From contig NZ_JBPPLZ010000012.1 of NCBI RefSeq assembly GCF_051535235.1, forward strand, positions 1-64,000: a stretch of DNA of 64,000 nt, written 5' to 3'. The stretch comes from Nitrobacter sp051535235 (GTDB lineage Bacteria; Pseudomonadota; Alphaproteobacteria; Rhizobiales; Xanthobacteraceae). Below the pieces are notes generated by a model. It was not told the DNA's origin and did not search any database. It worked only from the letters and a program-made list of their open reading frames with translations. Position 1 is the stretch's first letter; the number at the start of each line of letters is the position of its first letter. Shown here piece by piece: positions 8,987 to 17,504 of this stretch. Position numbers and translations under genes: made by a program.

Positions 8987-9730
8987 ATGCCTTCATCGGT
9001 CATCAGGTTTTCCGCGGGAACGTTCGCCGCTGCGCTTATGCAAGGCGCCCTGGCAACCTCGTCCCTTGCCCACGACATCCACGCCAGGCCCGACGCCGCC
9101 GTACCGCCGGCCTTCGACGTCACCAGTGCCTCCGCCACGACCGACGGACGGCTCGCCACCTTCGCCATGGAAGTCAGCGGCGACGCCGGGTCGCTGAAGC
9201 CGCAAAAGGTCGGCAAACTCGCCGGAGCTAAAGTGGACGCCTACGTCTGGCCGACCAAGCTCGATCCCGCGGCGGTCGGATTTGCGAAGGGCTCGGGCAT
9301 CCTGGCGCTGGCCATTACCGCGCATCCGGATTTCGACGATACGCCGCTGTTCGACGAAAACGGCGACGGCGACCCGAGCAACGACGGCGCCGGCTGGCAT
9401 TCGCACTGGGTCGTGCTGGCCAACGACAAGGCCTGCGCCGGCGGCCTCAAGGTGCTGGACATCTCGCCGGGCCAGGACCTGATGCCGGCCACCGCCCCCG
9501 GCTTGCCGCTGGCGCTCGACAGCCCCGGTATGAGCCCCATCATCAAAGGCAAGACGGTGCGCATCACCGTGCCGGTCAAGGGCGCGGAGAACATCAACTT
9601 CGATGCCGTCGCCGCGCATCTGCAGGTCAACGAAACCGGCAAGGCTCCGCTTTTGTGCGTCACCGGCACCTACAAGGTTGCGTCAGGCAGTCTCACGCTG
9701 CCGGGCGTCATCGTGAAGGAGAAGAAATAG
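8987..9730 (+). CDS. secreted/periplasmic protein of unknown function
   Basis: 247 aa. The start has CGGAG six bases upstream. A signal peptide ends near residue 25 (LATSSLAHD). The mature part has no family I recognise. It contains an acidic turn DENGDGDPSNDG at about 112-124 that resembles a calcium-binding loop, the cluster GWHSHW that could bind metal, and two cysteines (KACAG, LLCVTG) that may form a disulfide. Divergent transcription from the MarR gene with shared operators makes it the likely regulated target. Function is not assigned. Confidence 0.8.
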   Translation: MPSSVIRFSAGTFAAALMQGALATSSLAHDIHARPDAAVPPAFDVTSASATTDGRLATFAMEVSGDAGSLKPQKVGKLAGAKVDAYVWPTKLDPAAVGFAKGSGILALAITAHPDFDDTPLFDENGDGDPSNDGAGWHSHWVVLANDKACAGGLKVLDISPGQDLMPATAPGLPLALDSPGMSPIIKGKTVRITVPVKGAENINFDAVAAHLQVNETGKAPLLCVTGTYKVASGSLTLPGVIVKEKK

Positions 9731-9790
9731 GTTCGCAAACGAGGCCGCTTGCGAGGCGTGCCCGATCAATCACCGATGCGGCGGCGCGGG

Positions 9791-10192
9791 CTACGCCGGG
9801 ATAAGCACCACCTCGTCGTCGTCGATCTGGTCGTCGAGCGGAGCGAACGTGCTGAGCGGTCTGGTCGAAAGCGTGATCGGCTTGCGTTGGCCGTGCGCGG
9901 CGGGCGCCGCATGGGGTTGCCGGGCTTCACGCGACAGCGCGAACAGCGTGGAGCCGACGCGACCGCCGAGTTGAATCAGATCGCGCTCGGAGCAACTCGA
10001 GGCGATCGACAGCGCCAGCGTATGCAGATGGCTCCGGCGGTAGCAGAACAGTGCCAGCATCGCTCGTACATCCGGAGCGACGCTGGCGATGAGCTGAGGC
10101 AATCCATGCTCGTTGGCACGATACATGGCGCCCAACAGATCATCCTTGACTGGACATATATCGTTCTCGAAAGCGTCCCGACTCGACCACAT
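9791..10192 (-). CDS. conserved hypothetical protein (Bradyrhizobiaceae type)
   Basis: 133 aa, cytoplasmic, predicted helical in its first 90 residues, with a proline-rich linker and an acidic C-terminus (DDQIDDDEVVLIP). AGGAGA sits six bases before the ATG, supporting expression. There is no known domain, signal peptide or membrane segment. It precedes nothing obvious on the same strand; the DUF3307 gene upstream on the same strand is 140 bases away. Annotated only as a gene with good translational signals and family-like composition. Confidence 0.65.
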   Translation of the reverse strand: MWSSRDAFENDICPVKDDLLGAMYRANEHGLPQLIASVAPDVRAMLALFCYRRSHLHTLALSIASSCSERDLIQLGGRVGSTLFALSREARQPHAAPAAHGQRKPITLSTRPLSTFAPLDDQIDDDEVVLIPA

Positions 10193-10331
10193 GGAAACTC
10201 TCCTGGATCAAGAGGATGCAACGCAATTTCCTAACGAGAAGTTAACCACCCGCACAAAGAGCGGCCGGACGGCCTTGCATTCCGGTTCCGAATCAGAGGG
10301 CGGGGCGTTGGTACGATTCGCGGAGCGCCGG

Positions 10332-10742
10332 TCAGGCGTTGAAGGCCATGACCACCGACAGGCCGAAGCCGGTAAGATGATGCAGCGCCTGATCGACGCC
10401 GATCAGCGTCCAGAACCAAGGGTGCTGGCGCTCCTGCGTCACCTCGAAGGTCGAGGAGATGAAACCCTTGGCGCGGTCCACGACGATATGGATCGCAAAA
10501 TCGACGAATGCGAGAAACCAGAAGCGCGGCGCGATCACCAAAATCAGTGCCAGCGCAAGCGCCAGATGCACGAGGCAGTGCGCAAGCAGCGGCAGCGCCC
10601 AGCCGGTCTTCTGATCCTTGCCGATCGCCATCCACGAATTTTGCAGCACAAAATCGGCGATCACGTGCTTGACGGTCAGCACGGCCATCCAGCCAGCCAG
10701 CGAACCAACGACAATCGTCGACGACAATGAGGGAAGCAGCAC
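10332..10742 (-). CDS. DUF3307 domain-containing membrane protein
   Basis: 136 aa with four hydrophobic segments. Conserved polar residues typical of DUF3307 lie within or at the edge of the membrane: KHVIADFVLQ, HCLVHLALAL, DFAIHIVVDRAKG and DQALHHLTG. The start is GTG with AGGGG upstream. Function of the family is unknown; histidine and aspartate residues facing the membrane hint at metal or quinone chemistry but this is not established. The gene is isolated, and its upstream side is filled by palindromic repeats. Confidence 0.78.
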   Translation of the reverse strand: MLLPSLSSTIVVGSLAGWMAVLTVKHVIADFVLQNSWMAIGKDQKTGWALPLLAHCLVHLALALALILVIAPRFWFLAFVDFAIHIVVDRAKGFISSTFEVTQERQHPWFWTLIGVDQALHHLTGFGLSVVMAFNA

Positions 10743-10766
10743 CCGAACGCCCCTGTCAGTGTAGTA

Positions 10767-10818
10767 GTTCAGACGTTCGCTTCATCGCCCTGCGAGTCCG
10801 TCAGGCGAACGTCTGAAC
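10767..10818. repeat. palindromic intergenic repeat, 14-bp arms
   Basis: GTTCAGACGTTCGC (10767-10780) is repeated exactly in inverted orientation at 10805-10818 with a 24-base loop. It lies between two genes transcribed leftwards and contains no coding potential. It looks like a dispersed REP/MITE-type palindrome; it has no T-run, so it is not a convincing terminator. Confidence 0.7.
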
Positions 10819-10843
10819 CCTAAACCACACCAGAACTATAAAA

Positions 10844-10922
10844 TCACCAGTGTCCCGATTCCGAAGTTCGCATCAAAGGTTACTGCAAGGAGAAGCGAGC
10901 TTCGGAATCGGGACACTGGTGA
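10844..10922. repeat. long intergenic hairpin, 23-bp perfect arms
   Basis: Arms 10844-10866 and 10900-10922 are exact inverted repeats of 23 bp. One further wobble pair and four more pairs (TCGC/GCGA) extend the stem to about 28 bp around a 23-base loop. It lies 25 bases from the repeat at 10767-10818. Arm length and perfect pairing are unusual for a terminator and suggest a small non-autonomous mobile repeat. Nothing else is seen in the 250-base gap 10743-10992. Confidence 0.75.
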
Positions 10923-10992
10923 ATCGATTTTAACATTCGCATCCGTTTCTTGCGAGTATCTTGGCGGACGTCACACTCTGAAGAACCACGGC

Positions 10993-11868
10993 TCAGGCGC
11001 CAGCGCGGGCCGCCCGCTTCCTGATCCCCGAAATAACGTGCTTCAAGGATTCCTGCCGCGGATCCGAATCCACGGCCGCGCGGGCCTCGGCTAAGGCGCC
11101 CGCCAGATCCGGACAGGACAATGCGCCCTCGAGCGTCGGCTTGATGAGATCGTCGACGATCAAATTCCAGTCCTTCAGACTCTGCACGTAACCATCGCCG
11201 TAACCCCGCACCATCTCGGCTGTCGCGACCACCGCGGCGACCGCGGCAGGCTGCTTCGTCAGGCTGCGATCGATCATGTGCAGCCAGCGCTCCACCCAGG
11301 CGCGCTCTCTGGCGTAGCGGAGGGAGGACAACCGCCATCGCTTGAGCGCGGCTTCGATGCGGAGGCGGCGACGCCGCAAGCGGCTTGCCGCGCTGAACCG
11401 CATGGTGACCGGCAGGTGCAGCCATCCCGGATACGCCAGGACCCAGAGCGCGTAATCGGCCACCGTTTCCGGCAGCGACGACACCAGTTCGTCGAGACGC
11501 AGCCTGCGGACATCGTCCGGCGGAATGCCCCGCCCCGCTTCGGCCTCGGCAAGTTTAAGCTGCGCCATTCGGACGGCGTCGTCGTAAGCCATGCGCATGG
11601 CCAACAGCCGCGCGATCTCGGCAAACAGGGCGTCATCGACGTTGCGCCGGCCGATGAAGCGCCTCAGCCGGGCGACATAGAGTTGCGCGTAGCCCGGTCC
11701 CTGATAATCGATCAGCCTGTTCACGGCTTCGGCCGCGACCGCCGCGACTACCTCGGGGAGCCCTGCGGGCAGTTCCGGATTCGGATCATTGTCGTCGCCA
11801 AGGACATCGGCGAAGATCGAACGGATTGCAGGCAGAAAACCAGCGACTTTGGGAACGCCGAAATTCAT
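10993..11868 (-). CDS. stand-alone DUF6537 protein
   Basis: 291 aa, mostly helical. The pattern RLIDYQGPGYAQLYVARL resembles the DUF6537 segment found inside large indolepyruvate ferredoxin oxidoreductases, but none of the thiamine-pyrophosphate or iron-sulfur domains of those enzymes is present. The ATG overlaps the stop of the upstream cyclic-nucleotide-type sensor by four bases (ATGA), so the two are translationally coupled and probably act together. The longer open frame upstream of this ATG overlaps the neighbouring gene and is rejected. The catalytic role is unknown; it may be a regulatory or scaffold relative of the enzyme family. Confidence 0.7.
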   Translation of the reverse strand: MNFGVPKVAGFLPAIRSIFADVLGDDNDPNPELPAGLPEVVAAVAAEAVNRLIDYQGPGYAQLYVARLRRFIGRRNVDDALFAEIARLLAMRMAYDDAVRMAQLKLAEAEAGRGIPPDDVRRLRLDELVSSLPETVADYALWVLAYPGWLHLPVTMRFSAASRLRRRRLRIEAALKRWRLSSLRYARERAWVERWLHMIDRSLTKQPAAVAAVVATAEMVRGYGDGYVQSLKDWNLIVDDLIKPTLEGALSCPDLAGALAEARAAVDSDPRQESLKHVISGIRKRAARAGA

Positions 11869-12533
11869 GCCAGCCCAGGCGTCGCGACAGCCGGCGCCTG
11901 ACGTTCCGCAAGCCGTTCCTCGAGCTTGCCGATGTTCTGAAACAACCGTGCGCTGGCCAGCCGCAGAAAGTAGAATCCGAATTCGGGATTCTGGACGTAA
12001 AGCTGCTCCACCTGACGATAGCTGACGCTGAGCACCGTGCCGCTCTCGATGCATTCGAGCGACTGGGTGCGCTCGTTGGTAGGAGACAACATGCCGAGTT
12101 CACCGACGATCGCGCCGACCGGAAGCTCGATGCCCGACTCGACCAGGCGATACCGGCCACTGACGATGTAGAGCATCGTCTCCGCTTTCTCGTTCTTGTA
12201 GAACAGCATTTCGCCGGCCTCACATTTGCGCTCGGTCATGAACGGTTTCAGCCAGTCCATCGACAGGTCGCTGTTCACCGATTTCTTCACGTCGCGTATG
12301 AGTTGCAACATCTGGTGCAGGCGGTAGCCGTTAAGACAGAACAGCACGGCGTGAAGCCCGAATTGCAGGACGCTGTGAAATGGGATCGCCGTGATCATGA
12401 GAACGAGATTTGCCAGCATGCCGAACACACGCAGCGGAATCATGGTCCGCATGGTGTAGGTGGCAACAATGAAAACCGAAGCGGCCAGACTGCCGACGGT
12501 TCCGACGTGTTCGGCTAAATGTGATGTGTCCAT
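11865..12533 (-). CDS. membrane protein with cyclic nucleotide-binding-type sensor domain
   Basis: 222 aa. Three hydrophobic segments in residues ~10-75 are followed by a Crp-type cNMP-binding beta-barrel (~105-205: MLFYKNEKAETMLYIVSGRYRL and VGAIVGELGMLSPTNERTQS, the latter matching the phosphate-binding cassette). There is no helix-turn-helix, so it is not a transcription factor; the layout recalls Popeye-like membrane sensors. The ATG at 12533 has GGA upstream; a TTG start 18 codons earlier is less likely. It is coupled to the DUF6537 gene by a four-base overlap. The ligand cannot be told from sequence. Confidence 0.78.
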   Translation of the reverse strand: MDTSHLAEHVGTVGSLAASVFIVATYTMRTMIPLRVFGMLANLVLMITAIPFHSVLQFGLHAVLFCLNGYRLHQMLQLIRDVKKSVNSDLSMDWLKPFMTERKCEAGEMLFYKNEKAETMLYIVSGRYRLVESGIELPVGAIVGELGMLSPTNERTQSLECIESGTVLSVSYRQVEQLYVQNPEFGFYFLRLASARLFQNIGKLEERLAERQAPAVATPGLA

Positions 12534-12862
12534 GGCGATCCAGCCAATTTCCTGACGGTGATGAGGTTCGCAGCAATCTTCAGCCAACCCCGGCCGCCGG
12601 GGTGGCGTGAGATATACACCGAATCATATTCAGCTTTCCGGTAAAAGCGGCGTCTGCCAGCGCGCAGGCCGCTATCCCTTCCCAAGGCTGGGCAGGGCGG
12701 GTTTAATCGCCGCGTTGCGCGCGCTTTCGTCCGAAATCGACCGCCAGCGTTCTCGAGCGGGCATGTCTCCAGGCTTGACCGGAAGACGGAAACCGGTCCG
12801 CACGGCAACGCCTCCAATCAAAATCAGAGCCCGCTCCGGATTCTGCCGGACGCGGAAAGGCG

Positions 12863-13786
12863 CTAGAATTCTCCGCCCGGCGCGGCCTTGTTCGAACCAG
12901 CTCGATTGCTCTTTTGGCCAGCGGACTGCAGATAAGCGACCAGATCGTGACGTGAGGGCGCATCGAGCACGCGCACCGGCATTCGTGCTCCGGGCACGAA
13001 TTTCTTCGGATCGGCCAGCCAGCGGTCCAGATTATCCCCGGACCAGACCAGACCGGCGTTCTGGAGCGCCGGCGAGTAATGATAGCCGGGGACAGTGCCT
13101 GCCTTGCGGCCAACCACGCCGGCCAGCCGGGGACCTGTCTTGTTGGCATCCAGTTCGTGACATGCCGTGCATCGCTCGCTGAAAAGCTGCTTGCCGTGAA
13201 CCGGATCGGGAGGCGCATTGGGCAGGAAGCGCGCGAGGTTCTTGCTTTGCGACGGATTCACCGACCGAAGAAGCGTGTAACTGAGCGTGATCGTATCGAC
13301 AGCGCGGTTGTCCGGATCCTCCGCAAAGGCCGGATCGACGAAAAAGACAACCGGCATCTCGATCTTCTGATGTGGATCGAGGCGCTCTTCGTTGAAGCAG
13401 AAGCACTGAATTTTATTGAAATAGGGCCCGCTCGTGGTCGGCGTGACATTGTATGTCGCGTGGCTGACGATCGATTCGTCGCTCAGATTCTCGGCCGTGA
13501 AGAAAACCATCTTCTGCTCGCCGAGATGAACCGTCACGGTACGCTGCTCCGGCTCGAACCGCCACGGCAGACCCGGCGCGACGTTGGTGTCGAACACGAC
13601 CGTAACGGTCTTTTTGGAGGTGACGGTCGGATCCGCATATGCCCGCTGCGTCGTTCCTCCGTATCCCGTCGCGCTGCAGAACACGCGATATATTTTCGGC
13701 GAGTAGGCGACGAGTCCGAGCATAATGCCGAGCGCCCCGAACGCGGGCAGGAGGACGTTCAGATGCTTCCGGTAGCTCGGTTTCAT
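12863..13786 (-). CDS. CtaG/Cox11 copper chaperone fused to c-type cytochrome
   Basis: 307 aa fusion. Residues 1-178 are a Cox11/CtaG copper-delivery protein for the CuB site of cytochrome oxidase: one N-terminal membrane anchor (10-30), FCSATGYGGTTQRA with C37, and the copper motif CFCF (C128, C130). Residues ~195-290 are a class I cytochrome c with CTACH (C206, C209, H210) and a plausible methionine ligand M269 in GARMPV. The start has GGAGAG seven bases upstream. Normal CtaG ends before the cytochrome, and no oxidase subunit genes adjoin. The haem may report or drive copper redox state during assembly; this is inference. Bases 12534-12862 upstream of the stop side hold no gene. Confidence 0.88.
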   Translation of the reverse strand: MKPSYRKHLNVLLPAFGALGIMLGLVAYSPKIYRVFCSATGYGGTTQRAYADPTVTSKKTVTVVFDTNVAPGLPWRFEPEQRTVTVHLGEQKMVFFTAENLSDESIVSHATYNVTPTTSGPYFNKIQCFCFNEERLDPHQKIEMPVVFFVDPAFAEDPDNRAVDTITLSYTLLRSVNPSQSKNLARFLPNAPPDPVHGKQLFSERCTACHELDANKTGPRLAGVVGRKAGTVPGYHYSPALQNAGLVWSGDNLDRWLADPKKFVPGARMPVRVLDAPSRHDLVAYLQSAGQKSNRAGSNKAAPGGEF

Positions 13787-14146
13787 TTCGATCTCTCCAC
13801 GTCGATGTCTCCGCGAGGCCAACCCGGCGCAGGGATTGATTCAACAAGCCGTCCGCGGAATGCGGGCACATTAATGCAAAACGAGATATCGCCGGCGCAT
13901 TCGGTGCGGATTGACGAACTTGTGATCTCCTTCGAATCGGAGGATCATGTCGCTCCTATCGAGGGCACCAACCCACGTAGGTTCGGTGCGATTGATCCTG
14001 CGACAGAAAAGTGCATCCACGGCCCGGCTTTGAGCTAAACTGCGTGACGCGATGTTCGCTTCGAAACAGCGTCCGGCTGACGGAGTAGGTGCGTTCTCGC
14101 ATCGCTGACATCTTTAGCACCGTGGCGACATGCAATCGGGAGCCTG
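13787..14146. other. divergent intergenic region, 360 bp
   Basis: Control region between the leftward CtaG-cytochrome gene and the rightward HWE kinase gene. It must hold both promoters. I see no gene, tRNA or strong palindrome; TTGATTCAA at about 13835 is short and lacks FNR-box spacing. Confidence 0.5.
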
Positions 14147-15121
14147 ATGGCGAAGTGGATCGAGGAATTCCGGCACGGATGGCAGGGCGTCTCCGAGCCT
14201 CCCGCATTTCTGGGCTTCGGGCTCACGGCGGTCTGCCTGACGCTCTCAACCGCGTTCCGGTTCGGAATTTCGCTGTTGCGTCCCGATGTACCTTACAGCC
14301 CCTATCTTCCCGCTGTTCTCGTTGCCGCGGCGTTCGGCGGAGAACGGGCCGGAATTGCCGCCGCGATCGGCGGCGCGGTTCTCGGTCTCATGCTGGATTT
14401 CGGCGGAGCGGCACAGGGGCTGGCCGCGGCGGTGCTCATCGCGGTCTATTTCATCGTCGCGGCGCTCGTCATCCTTGGCGTACGACGCCACCGTTCGCTG
14501 GTGACGCATTATCGCGAACTCACAACACGCCTCGACAAGGAACAACACTATCGCGAATTCGTGGTGAAAGAGCTTCAACACCGGCTCAGAAACAAACTCG
14601 CCACCATTCACGCGGTGATCAGGCAGGCACTCCACGATTATCCTGCGGCATGGAACAGAGTCGACAGCCGCATGCACGCGTTGTCGGCAACCGACGACCT
14701 GATCGCAAGCACCGACGGTCGCGGCTGCGACATCATCGATCTCCTGCGGCTGGAACTCGGTCCCTACGGCAACATCCGCTTCACTCTGGACGGCGATCCA
14801 TTGTTCCTGCCGGCGAAACTTGCGGTCAGCCTGGCGCTGATGTTTCACGAGCTCGCCACCAATGCCGCAAAATACGGTGCATTCTCCACGACCCAAGGTC
14901 TTCTTCATGTGTCGTGGACAATTACCGATGACATCCTGTCGATTGTCTGGGACGAGTCGGGCGGCCCGATCATCACTGCGCCGGGCAAGCCGGGATTCGG
15001 AACGCAGCTCCTGAATGTTGGCCTGCGCCCGTTCAACGGAAAATCTGAGATCGCGTTTCTCCGCACCGGGCTGCACTGCATGATGCAATGCCGGGTCGAG
15101 ACAGCCACCGACGGCCAATAA
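14147..15121 (+). CDS. HWE/HisKA_2-family sensor histidine kinase
   Basis: 324 aa inner-membrane sensor kinase. Residues ~20-112 form a DUF4118/KdpD-like bundle of about four membrane helices with no periplasmic sensor loop. A short coiled linker leads to the phospho-acceptor region KELQHRLRNKLATIHAV (H145), diagnostic for the HWE/HisKA_2 group. The ATPase follows with FHELATNAAKYGA (N box) and GFGTQLL. CGGGAG precedes the ATG. No partner is adjacent, but a stand-alone receiver with the class-typical motif lies 2 kb away at 16994 and is a good candidate. In alphaproteobacteria such pairs often feed the general stress response. Confidence 0.9.
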   Translation: MAKWIEEFRHGWQGVSEPPAFLGFGLTAVCLTLSTAFRFGISLLRPDVPYSPYLPAVLVAAAFGGERAGIAAAIGGAVLGLMLDFGGAAQGLAAAVLIAVYFIVAALVILGVRRHRSLVTHYRELTTRLDKEQHYREFVVKELQHRLRNKLATIHAVIRQALHDYPAAWNRVDSRMHALSATDDLIASTDGRGCDIIDLLRLELGPYGNIRFTLDGDPLFLPAKLAVSLALMFHELATNAAKYGAFSTTQGLLHVSWTITDDILSIVWDESGGPIITAPGKPGFGTQLLNVGLRPFNGKSEIAFLRTGLHCMMQCRVETATDGQ

Positions 15122-15348
15122 CAACATCCGTTCTGCGATTGATCCTTCTTTGGCGGAGGACACGTCCGGCGAGCACGTCGTCGCAAACCGATGCATTCGC
15201 CTTTCGCTCGCCGGGAAACCGCCAGGAAAATGCCGCAGACGCCGACGTTCACAAGCTCGTCGCCGCGGAACGCATGTGGAGGCTGCCGGTTCTATGGGGT
15301 GTTGCGTGCATCCGACGGCGCAACGACCAACTCGACGAGGAGTATCCC

Positions 15349-15603
15349 ATGCGAACATACATTGTGTCTCTGGCAGCCGCTGTCGTACTCGGCGCCGCCA
15401 CTCCCGCGATGGCCTATGATTCGGGCAGCCTTCTCTCGATGCAGGATGCTCTCGCCGTCGCAACCGACATCGGCCTTGTCACCGTCTCCGACACCGAGTT
15501 CGCCGGTAACGAGTGGCAGATCGAGGGACGAGACATTTCCGGCCGCTATATGGAAGTCGACGTGGATGCCCTCACCGGCGAGGTGCTGAACGTCGATCGG
15601 TAG
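15349..15603 (+). CDS. small periplasmic PepSY-domain protein
   Basis: 84 aa. A signal peptide ends at residue 22 (TPAMA|YD). The remainder is one PepSY unit: helix MQDALAVATDIGL, then strands WQIEGRDISGRYMEVDVDALTGEVLNV. GAGGAG is six bases before the ATG. PepSY domains commonly inhibit proteases or bind ligands outside the membrane; this one resembles the family often placed beside two-component genes. It converges with nnrS five bases away. Confidence 0.82.
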   Translation: MRTYIVSLAAAVVLGAATPAMAYDSGSLLSMQDALAVATDIGLVTVSDTEFAGNEWQIEGRDISGRYMEVDVDALTGEVLNVDR

Positions 15604-15608
15604 CGAGA

Positions 15609-16808
15609 TCATCCGCCATTTCGACCGGCATCCGCACGGGGCGCCAGCAGCATCGGTCCGTATCGCAGGGCGAACAGGCCGAAGCCGCCGATCCATAGCA
15701 GTGCTGAAATCTCAAGCAGGGCAGGCAGCGATCCAATGGCGGCCATCACGCGGGCGGCCGCGGCAAGGATCACAAGCAGATAGACCAGCGTAGTGATCCT
15801 GTCCGCTGCGAGCGCGCGGCCGGTATGGCCGAGCGAAACGCGGGTCATGACGCCGAGCGTCATGGTGCCGATGGCGCCGGCGGTCAATGCGTGGATCGCC
15901 GCGGCTTCCGGAACATGGGAACTCATCATCGATGCGCCCAAAAGAGCCGCGCCGATGACGACCCAGAGATATCCGGCATGAAGAACCGTCAACAGCGGTT
16001 CGGACAAGGTGACGATGCCGCGCCAGCGCGCAAGCCGCCACAGATTGAGCACCGCGGCGACAACCAGAAGCCCGCCGACAGGCGAAAACTTCGGAAAAAA
16101 GGCCCAGCCGATCATTCCGGCATGGAGCGCCGCGAGCGCGACGACATCGACCCGGCCGTGTCCGGCGGGAAGAACGGGCGTTCCGCGCTTCGTCAGCCAG
16201 TTGCGTGTGAATGTCGGGATGATTCGTCCGCCGACGACCGAAATCAGGACGACGATCGCAGCCAACCCGAGACGCCATCCGAGACCCGCCGGCACGGCGA
16301 AACCGGCTAGTTCCAGATACATCAAGAGATCGGCAATGCCGAGAACGGCGATGGGAAGTGGCATGGGCATGTTGCGCCAATTCCGCCCGGCGGCGATTTC
16401 GCGGGCGCAGACCGCGCAAAGCACGAACGGAAAAGCGAGATCGATTGTCGCCGCAAGCCCGAAGGGGATCGATGCCGACACAAGACATGCAATGCGGCCC
16501 GCGAGCCACAACGCTGCCAGCGAAGCAAGCGGCCAGCCGCTGATCGGCGCCCGGCCGGTCCAGTTCGGGATCGCGGTCAACAGAAAGCCGGCGATCGCCG
16601 CCATGACGAACCCGAACAGCATTTCGTGAATATGCCATGTCAGCGGATCGAAGCGGCTGGGCAGCGCGATCCCCATCGTGAGCATGACGATCCACCCCGC
16701 GAGTGCCGCCGACGACCACACGCCGGCCATCAGGAAAAACGGTCTGAAGGCCATCGACCAGATCGCCGACGGCGTGTTTCTCAAGTTCTCCGCGGCTGGC
16801 ATGGCCAT
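15609..16808 (-). CDS. nnrS: NnrS family haem/copper membrane protein
   Basis: 399 aa with about twelve membrane helices and conserved histidines, for example DPLTWHIHEMLFGFVMAAIAGFLLTAIPNWTGR near the N-terminus and GAIGTMTLGVMTRVSLGHTGR near the C-terminus. NnrS proteins protect against nitric oxide stress in denitrifiers and other bacteria. The first of two adjacent ATGs is chosen with GAGGAG seven bases upstream; the open frame extends 63 codons further without support. A 14-bp FNR-type palindrome about 100 bp upstream suggests control by an NO- or oxygen-sensing Crp/Fnr regulator. Confidence 0.88.
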   Translation of the reverse strand: MAMPAAENLRNTPSAIWSMAFRPFFLMAGVWSSAALAGWIVMLTMGIALPSRFDPLTWHIHEMLFGFVMAAIAGFLLTAIPNWTGRAPISGWPLASLAALWLAGRIACLVSASIPFGLAATIDLAFPFVLCAVCAREIAAGRNWRNMPMPLPIAVLGIADLLMYLELAGFAVPAGLGWRLGLAAIVVLISVVGGRIIPTFTRNWLTKRGTPVLPAGHGRVDVVALAALHAGMIGWAFFPKFSPVGGLLVVAAVLNLWRLARWRGIVTLSEPLLTVLHAGYLWVVIGAALLGASMMSSHVPEAAAIHALTAGAIGTMTLGVMTRVSLGHTGRALAADRITTLVYLLVILAAAARVMAAIGSLPALLEISALLWIGGFGLFALRYGPMLLAPRADAGRNGG

Positions 16809-16902
16809 GAGTATCTCCTCGGCGTTCCGCTCGAACCATATCAGTTTCCCGGTGTCCGGGATCGCGGGCCGCGGAATGGTACCTTCAATACGTTGCATAA
16901 GG

Positions 16903-16916
16903 TTGCGCTGACGCAA
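16903..16916. promoter_or_regulatory. FNR/NnrR-type palindrome upstream of nnrS
   Basis: TTGCGCTGACGCAA is a perfect 5-4-5 palindrome with the TTG-N8-CAA layout of FNR/FixK/NnrR boxes. It lies 95-108 bp before the nnrS start codon. The inner bases differ from the classic TTGAT/ATCAA, so the cognate regulator is uncertain. Confidence 0.5.
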
Positions 16917-16993
16917 ACCCGGGTCGGCTTCGACCGCAGCGAAGCCGCCTTGACCTTGCAGGATCTTAACCCCGCAACACGCAGCGGCCCCGA

Positions 16994-17410
16994 TCAATGC
17001 GGGCCGTCTTGCGCTGCAGTTTGCCAGTTCGACAGAACCGAGAACAATTCATCGCGCAGAAACGGTTTCGGGAGCCTCGGCCGACCTGAATATTCCGGCG
17101 GAAAGACTTTGTCGCCGCTGTAGCCGGTCACGAAGACAAACGGAATGTTCAGAACGGCCAGCCGCTTGGCGACAGCAAAACTTTTTTCCTCGGAGAGACC
17201 GATGTCGAGAAGCGCGAAGTCGGGGGCACGTTCGGCGATCATCACCAGCGCCTGCGCGACGCTTGAAGCGACCCGGACCCGAGTCACGCCGAATTCCGCG
17301 ACCGTCTGCTCGAAGTCGAGCGCGATGATGGCGTCGTCCTCCACGATCAGGATGTCGCCGGGCATGCCGGCTGACGTCGCCGCCGCAACACCGGGAACGA
17401 TGGGCTTCAT
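16994..17410 (-). CDS. single-domain response regulator (FATGUY-like)
   Basis: 138 aa receiver with no output domain. Acidic pocket VEDD (about 24-26), phosphorylated D69 in FALLDIGL, and conserved K in PKPF are present. The stretch PFVFVTGY matches the FATGUY-type motif of Sma0114-like receivers, which pair with HWE/HisKA_2 kinases. The HWE kinase at 14147 is thus a likely partner. A short N-terminal extension precedes the receiver. It is divergent from the Crp-family gene, sharing a 158-base control region. Confidence 0.88.
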   Translation of the reverse strand: MKPIVPGVAAATSAGMPGDILIVEDDAIIALDFEQTVAEFGVTRVRVASSVAQALVMIAERAPDFALLDIGLSEEKSFAVAKRLAVLNIPFVFVTGYSGDKVFPPEYSGRPRLPKPFLRDELFSVLSNWQTAAQDGPH

Positions 17411-17504
17411 AGATCTGATCCAATAGCTGAAATTCCTTGGACGCCGACGAGGGACTTCCCCTCTGGTTCCCGCCCGGAACCGACCATACCGTCAAGGAGT
17501 TGTC

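Noticed and set aside
13832..13840. TTGATTCAA as FixK/FNR box
   Set aside because: The half-sites are separated by a single base rather than the four to six needed for a dimer.
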